Positions 58,533-64,000 of a stretch of DNA of 64,000 nt are shown in pieces (the first letter of the stretch is position 1; the number at the start of each line of letters is the position of its first letter). The translations under genes were made by a program, and so were the position numbers. Source of the stretch: CAWHYG01 sp963833505 (lineage in GTDB: Bacteria; Eisenbacteria; RBG-16-71-46; CAIMUX01); contig CAWHYG010000010.1 of assembly GCA_963833505.1 (NCBI GenBank), positions 62,001 to 126,000 of the forward strand, read 5' to 3'. Under the pieces are notes generated by a model. The model was not told the DNA's origin. It did no database searches and saw only the letters and a program-made list of their open reading frames with translations.

Positions 58533-61163
58533 TCAACGGGTTCGGAGCAGACGCGTCATCCGGAAGTCCCGGCCCGCCTCGAGCTTGATGAAGTACACGC
58601 CGGTCGCAACCGACCGGCCCGCGTGATCCATCCCATCCCAGACGGAAAGATGGTAGCCGGCCTCGGCCGGCCCGTGATCGAGCAGGCGCACCATGCGCCC
58701 CGCCGCGTCATAGACCGCAAGTCGGATCGAGCCGGACTTGGGCAAAGCCCAGCTCAGGAGGGTGCCTCCCTGGAAGGGGTTCGGGCCCGCCGGTTTGAGA
58801 TCCAGGGTGAGCGGAAGCGCCTGGACGCCAATGCCGGTGACGTCCCCAACGTGCATCGTGATCGGGACCGTGGCTTCCTGGCTCGGATTGAAATCGAAGA
58901 CGAGCTGGCCGGTGGGGCTCGATCCGGCGGGGAAGCCGATGCTGTTGAACTGGATCAGGAGGTTCATCGACTGCCCGTTCGGGATGCTGCCGGCGCCGGG
59001 AGTGAGCGTGACCCACCGGCCCGGATACTGCGACGTGAAGTGCACCGTGAAGTTGAGGAGGCTGCCGGCCTGGCCCTGGTTGGAGACCTGGAGCGTATCG
59101 TTCACCATGCCGGTGTAGGGCACGGTGACATCGAAGGAGGTCGGATCGAAGACGATGCTCGGGATGAGCGGTGACCCGACCTGGATGTTCATGAACACCG
59201 GCAGCATGTTGAAGCTGCTCACGGTGAGCTGGATCAGCGCTCCGCTCGGCAGGCTGCCGGCCACGAGGATGTCGGCGTGGCCGGTGTTGTCGGTGAAGGC
59301 CGAGCCGAGGTACTGCCCCTCGTAGGAGAGGGCGCAGAGCGCGCCGGCGACGCCCGGAACGTAGACCGGGAAGTCGGTCGCGGACGCGGCGATGGTATCT
59401 GCGCAGCTCGCGCTCATGACCGCCGGAGTGGCCGTGCGCACGCGAAGCGAGGGGTCGCCGAAGATGTGCCAGGTCCGGAACATGGAAGCGCCGTCGGCGC
59501 CGTATTTGTCCATCATCGCGCAGGAGCCGTCGTAGCAGAAGGCTCCGAAGGTCCTGACCGCGTTGGTGACGAGGACCGTGTCGGCCCCGTCCTGGGCCGC
59601 CATCGGCGGGTCCCAGGACTGGTCGATCGACGACATGTAGGTCGCGACCGCTCCGGTGGGATTCCCGTTCTTGGTGGCCCGGAGCCAGGCTTCAGCGAAG
59701 CAGGTGCCGTTGTCGAACTCGCCGTTCACACATGCCACGCTGAAGATGAAGGGCAGCTTGTTCTCGTTGTCGAGGTTGTTGACATCGGTGTTGGAGAAAT
59801 TGGTGGTGCCCCAGCTCGTCTGGCTGCCGTGCCCGCAGTAGTTGATGATGGTCCGCCCGGCGTTCACCGCCTTGGCGACGTCGGCCTGGGTCGGCTGCGG
59901 GTTGTTGATGCCGTAGAGCTGATCCACGAGCGTGTAGGTGAAGTTCAGGAGCGTGGTGCGGATCTTGTCGATGTGCTGGTAGTCGTACTCGTTGTTATCG
60001 CCGGGTCCGTACTGCGAGCCGATGCCGGTTCCATGGGGATACCAGTCGCCGGCGCCCCCGATCAGGGGGGATTCCTCGTAGTTGACGCTCCGGACGGCCT
60101 GGGTCTGGGCCTGCGCGACGGACTCGGCCGAGAAACGGCCGACGAAGATGTCCGGATACTGGTCGTTGCCCGCGACCTGCGCGTAGGTCGGGTCGGCCGG
60201 CCCGCCGTCGCTGTAGGGGGTGGGCATCTGGGCCGCGTCGCCGACGAGCAGGACGAACGTCAGTTTGGGATTGTCGGAGTTGTTGTAGACGTTCTGGATA
60301 TACGCCTTGATCTGGTCCGAGGTCGAGCCGACCTGCGACTTGAGCACCATCGTGGTCGGAATCCCCTCCTGGTTCTTCCAGTCCACGAAGGGCTGCAGGA
60401 CCGCCGCGAAATCGTCGTAGCAGATCACGAGCATGGAGCCGACTGCGGGAACGGGCTTGTACTGCGGCTGCGGCGGAAAGTTCAGGAAGTGCTGCCGGTA
60501 GATGTCCATGAAGGCCGAGCTCACGCTGGCCAGGGGCGCCCGTCGGACCAGGATGTTTTCCCCGCCCGGCCCGCCATCGACGATCTCGACGTCGACCTTC
60601 GTATAGACACGGAGGGTGTGGGTCGCCGGGTTGTAGGCGAACGGGGAGAAGGTGACCGTGAGGCCGCGGTAGTCGCGCAGGATGTACGCTTGGCCTTCCG
60701 TAGCCTGGGTGGCCGGGTAGAAGCCCGCCGTTTCGTAGACCGGTCCGAAGGAATAGGGCACGGTGCTCGGATCGACCGTCCGGAGGAGGTTTCCCTTGGA
60801 GGGCGCGACGTCGAGGCCCGAAAGATCCACGAACTGGGATCCGATGACGTTCAGGTTCATCAGCCGGTCATCCGGAATGATGACGCTTCGCGCGACCGAA
60901 GGCAGGTCCGGATCGCCCGCCTGGAGAAGATGGGCCTCACTCGGGAGGCTTGGGAGCACGTAGGTCCGTCCGTTGACCGACACGTCCGTGCGCTCGAAGC
61001 CGCCGACCGTGAGTTCCAGAGCGATCCGGTTCGGCGTCTGCTCGAGCATGGAGACGTTGGCCCCGCCGCTGCCGCCCAGATTCACCCACGAGGCCGGCGC
61101 CGAGGACGCCAGGAGCGCGAGGACTCCGAGAGCCGCGGAAAGGGACATGGAGAGCCTTCTCAT
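58533..61163 (-). CDS. Secreted C25 (gingipain-like) cysteine protease with FlgD-like C-terminal module
   Basis: An 876-residue protein. The ATG at 61163 begins a signal peptide (MRRLSMSLSAALGVLALLASSAPA). After a pro-region of about 220 residues the peptidase shows LVICYDDF, VLLVGDAAQMPTPYSDGG, YPDIFVGRFSAES, the catalytic His in INYCGHGSQTSWG (about 445) and the catalytic Cys in FSVACVNGEFDN (about 476). These are the gingipain signatures. Immunoglobulin-like domains follow, then the shared C-terminal module (AGPNPFQGG, AVYDAAGRMVRLL, VWDGM, ATGVYFIKLE). In Porphyromonas such enzymes leave through the type IX system; whether this organism has one is not shown here. Confidence 0.92.
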   Translation of the reverse strand: MRRLSMSLSAALGVLALLASSAPASWVNLGGSGGANVSMLEQTPNRIALELTVGGFERTDVSVNGRTYVLPSLPSEAHLLQAGDPDLPSVARSVIIPDDRLMNLNVIGSQFVDLSGLDVAPSKGNLLRTVDPSTVPYSFGPVYETAGFYPATQATEGQAYILRDYRGLTVTFSPFAYNPATHTLRVYTKVDVEIVDGGPGGENILVRRAPLASVSSAFMDIYRQHFLNFPPQPQYKPVPAVGSMLVICYDDFAAVLQPFVDWKNQEGIPTTMVLKSQVGSTSDQIKAYIQNVYNNSDNPKLTFVLLVGDAAQMPTPYSDGGPADPTYAQVAGNDQYPDIFVGRFSAESVAQAQTQAVRSVNYEESPLIGGAGDWYPHGTGIGSQYGPGDNNEYDYQHIDKIRTTLLNFTYTLVDQLYGINNPQPTQADVAKAVNAGRTIINYCGHGSQTSWGTTNFSNTDVNNLDNENKLPFIFSVACVNGEFDNGTCFAEAWLRATKNGNPTGAVATYMSSIDQSWDPPMAAQDGADTVLVTNAVRTFGAFCYDGSCAMMDKYGADGASMFRTWHIFGDPSLRVRTATPAVMSASCADTIAASATDFPVYVPGVAGALCALSYEGQYLGSAFTDNTGHADILVAGSLPSGALIQLTVSSFNMLPVFMNIQVGSPLIPSIVFDPTSFDVTVPYTGMVNDTLQVSNQGQAGSLLNFTVHFTSQYPGRWVTLTPGAGSIPNGQSMNLLIQFNSIGFPAGSSPTGQLVFDFNPSQEATVPITMHVGDVTGIGVQALPLTLDLKPAGPNPFQGGTLLSWALPKSGSIRLAVYDAAGRMVRLLDHGPAEAGYHLSVWDGMDHAGRSVATGVYFIKLEAGRDFRMTRLLRTR

Positions 61164-61361
61164 ACGGTACCCCCCTGGGAAAATCGCAACAGGCGTGCGC
61201 CTGTCACCCGGCCGCATCGATGCTGGCCAATTGCCACCCCGACGTTGAAACACAGCGGCGTCGGACCATGCAGGTCTCTGCCATTCTACCAAATGCGAGG
61301 GTGTTCTTATAGTGTCTTGCCGATTCCGTGGACCCAAGGTCGTTACGGCTGCAACTAATTC

Positions 61362-62198
61362 TCAGTCCGTGCCGGTCTCGAGTTCCGTCGTCGTCGTAGC
61401 ACTCAGTCCATGGATCACGTGAATCAGGGACTGGATCTTATGTTCGAGATCCCGGACGGCCTTTTGCTTGGTCAGGATGTCCTGGCGGCGCTTCACGAGC
61501 GACTTGCGACGCGCCGCCGCCTCGCGCAGGCGCTGCGTGCACTGGCTCGCCGCCTGATCCAGGGCTTTGATCTTTCCCCGCAGCGCCAGGCGGGTCTCCG
61601 CCGGCATGTCGTAGAGCAGATGTCCCTCCATCTTCCGGAAAGACTGGGCTTCCCGGCGGATCTGGGCCAGTTTCCGCTCTGTGTGGCTGTCCGATTTCTG
61701 GGAGGCAACGAGGCCTTCCCGGGTGCTCTCGACATCCAGCCGCAACTCGAGACGCAGGGAGAGCCTCCGGCGCTGAAGGCTCCGGAGCAGATAGACCGCA
61801 TCCTGGAAGTTCAGGATCGCGCTGATGAGCTGGAGCATCCCGTTCGGGTCACATGGCTTGATCAGCAGCCCTTCCGGCGGGACCGGGAGCTTCTGCGCCG
61901 CCTCCACCCGGTCGCGGGTGGGAAAGGCGGTCATCAAGATGACCGGCACCAGGCACCAGCGGGAATCGTCTTCCAGCGTCTGGAGAACTGTCACCCCATC
62001 CACTTCCGGTAGCTGGATATCGAGCAGGATCGCCGCCGGAAGCTCGAGCTGGTCAAGCTGGGCCATCAGATCCATAGGCCTTTCGAAGACGCTGACTTCG
62101 TAGTGGCCGGCGCGGAGGATCGTCTCGTAGAGTTTGGCCTGGACCGGGTTGTCCTCCAGGACCAGAATCTGCGGCGGTTTGTTTGGAGTAGTCGCCAC
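61362..62198 (-). CDS. Response regulator receiver protein with coiled-coil output
   Basis: A 278-residue protein. Residues 10-130 form a receiver domain: ILVLEDNPVQAKLYE (acidic pocket), AILLDIQLPEVDGV (phosphorylatable Asp60), VILMTAFP (Thr/Ser) and LLIKPCD (Lys). The rest is a long charged helix (LRSLQRRRLSLRLELRLD, TERKLAQIRREAQSFRKMEG) with no DNA-binding or enzyme domain. Output is therefore probably by protein-protein contact. No histidine kinase gene is adjacent. Confidence 0.87.
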   Translation of the reverse strand: MATTPNKPPQILVLEDNPVQAKLYETILRAGHYEVSVFERPMDLMAQLDQLELPAAILLDIQLPEVDGVTVLQTLEDDSRWCLVPVILMTAFPTRDRVEAAQKLPVPPEGLLIKPCDPNGMLQLISAILNFQDAVYLLRSLQRRRLSLRLELRLDVESTREGLVASQKSDSHTERKLAQIRREAQSFRKMEGHLLYDMPAETRLALRGKIKALDQAASQCTQRLREAAARRKSLVKRRQDILTKQKAVRDLEHKIQSLIHVIHGLSATTTTELETGTD

Positions 62199-62321
62199 TC
62201 GATCCCCTTGGCCAGCTCCGAATCTGGGGCCGGTTCAGGCCTGCCCCTTCAATGGAGGGAACGCGACGTAGGAAGCCCCTTGCCGGTCTGTATCGGCCCA
62301 AACGGAGGGCTTCTCAAGCTT

Positions 62322-62897
62322 TCAGGAACGGCGAGAACGCCTCGCAAGCCTCCGGAGCACCAGGCCGTCGGTGGGAAAGGCCAAAGGCAGATCGACTGCT
62401 CCGGGGGTGCGGAAGGCCAGGGCCTCCGTGTCGTCTCCCGGCCGAAGGAGGCCGCCCGTCGGAGCAGCCCGGAACCAGACGCCCACGCTCGGCCTCTCGG
62501 GATCGTGGAAGTTCGACCGCACCGCCGCGACGCGGCCGGGCCGGACCTGAAGCCCCGTCTCCTCCCGCATCTCGCGGGCGAGGGCCTCCCGGATCTCCTC
62601 GTCAAACTCCACGTAACCGCATGGAATACACCAGGTTCCGGATCCGGATCGGCGCGCCAGCAGGACCCTTCGGATGCCGGGATCGAACCGCCAGTCCGGC
62701 TCCGACACCGCGCGGCGAACGGGATCTTCCCCCAGAACCCGGACGATCTCGTCCTCGAACAGGATCCCGGCGACCCCGACGACCGGATTGCGCCACTGGA
62801 CGTAGCTGCAGTCCGGGCAAGTCGGGCGGGGCCGGCCGCCGCGCTCCATGGTTTCGAGCGCCGTCCCGCAGAACGGGCACCAGCGGAAGAAGGTCAT
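62322..62897 (-). CDS. NUDIX hydrolase with N-terminal zinc ribbon
   Basis: A 191-residue protein. Cys7-Cys10 and Cys27-Cys30 form a zinc ribbon as in NudC-like enzymes, followed by the Nudix box GYVEFDEEIREALAREMREETGL (from residue 94, listed with spacing G-x5-E-x7-REMREETGL). It hydrolyses a nucleoside diphosphate linked to another group; the ribbon suggests an NADH-pyrophosphatase-like or ADP-ribose-type substrate. The start overlaps the rhomboid stop by ATGA, so the two genes are translationally coupled. An insert at residues 50-75 (EDEIVRVLGEDPVRR…) is longer than usual. Confidence 0.88.
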   Translation of the reverse strand: MTFFRWCPFCGTALETMERGGRPRPTCPDCSYVQWRNPVVGVAGILFEDEIVRVLGEDPVRRAVSEPDWRFDPGIRRVLLARRSGSGTWCIPCGYVEFDEEIREALAREMREETGLQVRPGRVAAVRSNFHDPERPSVGVWFRAAPTGGLLRPGDDTEALAFRTPGAVDLPLAFPTDGLVLRRLARRSRRS

Positions 62898-63871
62898 CCC
62901 AACTCGGCCCCGCGGCGAGGCAGGCGCGCATCGTCCGGCCGCACCAGAAGGGCCAGGAGCGCGCCGCCGGCGAACCCGCCCACGTGGCTGTAGAGGTCGG
63001 CCGAGAAGAGAGACGGCAACAGGGCGAGAACGAGCAGGGGGAAGTAGATCCGCCGCGTCTTCCATCGCTGGCGCTCCGGGAATCGGCTCCGGTAGCGGAG
63101 CAGGAAGACGAGGATGACTCCGTACAAGCCCATGATGGCCCCGGACGCGCCCACCGAGAGAACCTGGACCTGGCTCGACCCGAGGCTGACCTCCTTGACG
63201 CGGAGGAGCGAAAGCCCGGCCCCGCACAAACCGGCGCCAAGGTAGAGGAGAAGCGACCGGAACGGGCCGTAGAACTCCTCGACCGCGACTCCGGCCGCGG
63301 CCAGACCGACCATGTTTCCCATCAGGTGTCCCGCCGACACGTGCAGGAACAGGGGAATGAAAAGCACGGGAGCCCATCCCCGGACCAGGAGAGAGTGGAG
63401 CTTCCCCGAGAACTCCCACAGATTGCGTCCGAAGTCATCGCGCCAGAAGAAGACGAGCGCCGCCGACGTCACCAGGTTGATCAGGAGCAGGATCTGCGTG
63501 ACCGAGAGCCCGGGTCCGAAGAGCGTTCGCGGAAGCCCGCTCCGGCCGCCGCCGGACGACGGCCCGGAGGCGGTTCCCGCGCCCCTCCAGGAAGGCGTTT
63601 CCGTGGAGTCTGCGGATCCGAAGGCGGCCGAGCCGGCCGCAGGGGACGCCGCGTTCTCGGCCGGGCGGAACAGATGATAGACCTCGAGGGATCCGGCGCG
63701 CCGCCACACGCCTTTCGTCCACAAGGCGGAGAGAACCATGGCGTCGGGCGGAACCAGACCGGCGCGAACCCATTGCTCCCACCGGCCGTCTTCGACCTCG
63801 AGAAGCCGGTCCCCGAGCCGGAGAAGCGTGTAACCGGACCTCGGTCCGCTTGGCGACGACGATGTTTCCAT
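62894..63871 (-). CDS. Rhomboid-family intramembrane serine protease
   Basis: A 325-residue protein. The rhomboid core at about 125-310 has six helices with HVSAGHLMGNMVGL, the catalytic Ser in LSVGASGAIMGLYG and the catalytic His in YSHVGGFAGGALLAL. The N-terminal 110 residues form a small beta domain (YTLLRLGDRLLEVEDG…) reminiscent of GYF_2-like modules, then an Ala/Ser/Gly-rich linker. Rhomboids cleave membrane proteins within the bilayer. It is coupled to the NUDIX gene downstream. Confidence 0.87.
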   Translation of the reverse strand: METSSSPSGPRSGYTLLRLGDRLLEVEDGRWEQWVRAGLVPPDAMVLSALWTKGVWRRAGSLEVYHLFRPAENAASPAAGSAAFGSADSTETPSWRGAGTASGPSSGGGRSGLPRTLFGPGLSVTQILLLINLVTSAALVFFWRDDFGRNLWEFSGKLHSLLVRGWAPVLFIPLFLHVSAGHLMGNMVGLAAAGVAVEEFYGPFRSLLLYLGAGLCGAGLSLLRVKEVSLGSSQVQVLSVGASGAIMGLYGVILVFLLRYRSRFPERQRWKTRRIYFPLLVLALLPSLFSADLYSHVGGFAGGALLALLVRPDDARLPRRGAELG

Positions 63872-63979
63872 GATAGGGTCGCCGGCGATGGTAGCACAGA
63901 AGCCTGCGTCCGGCAGGGCCGGCGGCCGGACTCTCTGCCAACCGATGCGGGCCCGTTGCTCGCCCGTCTTGGAGGAACC

Positions 63980-64000
63980 GTGACCCGCTTTCTGCCTCAG
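63980..64000 (+). CDS. Possible gene start cut off by the window edge
   Basis: GGAGG at 63971-63975 is followed 4 bases later by GTG (63980) and an open frame VTRFLPQ to the end of the window. The gene would be divergent from the rhomboid gene. Too little is visible to name it. Confidence 0.35.

Noticed and set aside
61164..61361. A small gene or RNA between the protease and the response regulator
   Set aside because: 198 bp without a coding-looking frame or stable fold that I could defend; it contains only the protease gene's upstream region.

Overview
The window is about 64 kb of GC-rich DNA (roughly 64% by eye) from a diderm bacterium. Four predicted secreted proteins end in the same FlgD-like 'PNP…YD(A/T)xGR…WDG…GVYF' module. 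Together with a gingipain-type peptidase, a 14-repeat FG-GAP protein, a PorV-like outer-membrane protein and ExbB/ExbD/TonB operons, this suggests an FCB-group organism, most like Candidatus Eisenbacteria or a relative. That placement is inference; there is no rRNA or marker gene here to fix it. No tRNA, rRNA, CRISPR array, prophage or intact insertion sequence was seen.

1-12 kb is a surface-glycan and accessory region. It holds the tail of a GT-C glycosyltransferase, a heparinase II/III-like protein, an isolated class II aldolase, a GT4 glycosyltransferase coupled to asparagine synthetase, a divergent CapK-type adenylate-forming enzyme, a GH17 glucanase and small envelope proteins. A 62-aa peptide at 8909-9097 looks like the precursor of a ribosomal peptide natural product with a class I lanthipeptide-type leader, but no modification enzyme is in view. 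9.2-16.3 kb is littered with decayed pieces: three IS91-type transposase fragments, a propeller-repeat fragment and an internally deleted alpha-2-macroglobulin. The large FG-GAP protein is embedded among them.

16.5-35.5 kb holds large secreted proteins, two further GT4 enzymes, an AftB/ZomB-like membrane glycosyltransferase, the polyphosphate pair ppk1-ppx (ATGA-coupled), an isoprenylcysteine methyltransferase-like protein, a secreted alpha/beta hydrolase, and a coupled lipoprotein plus outer-membrane-barrel pair. At 35.5 kb an IS91/ISAzo13 mosaic relic borders a cysteine-rich secreted coiled-coil protein of lower GC and unknown function.

38.6-53 kb is conserved chromosome: TauE/SafE permease with DUF1634, RNase HI, then a nine-gene minus-strand operon. 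In transcription order this encodes two TM-plus-coiled-coil proteins, a membrane-anchored PstS-like protein, a TPR protein, a STAS protein, ExbB, ExbD, ExbD and TonB. It looks like an envelope-energising machine with extra structural parts. A second cluster, tldD-pmbA-tolQ-tolR, follows. 53-64 kb holds a cyclase/kynurenine-formamidase-like protein, a frameshifted AcvB/VirJ protein next to an MgtA-type Mg2+ ATPase, a C25 gingipain-like protease, a response regulator with coiled coil, and a coupled rhomboid-NUDIX pair.

A theme across the window is short tandem duplication exactly at gene edges. The 32-bp start region of the gene at 53311 is present three times. The last codons plus stop of ppx, the GT4 gene at 19820 and rnhA are repeated just downstream. 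This is described in the findings.
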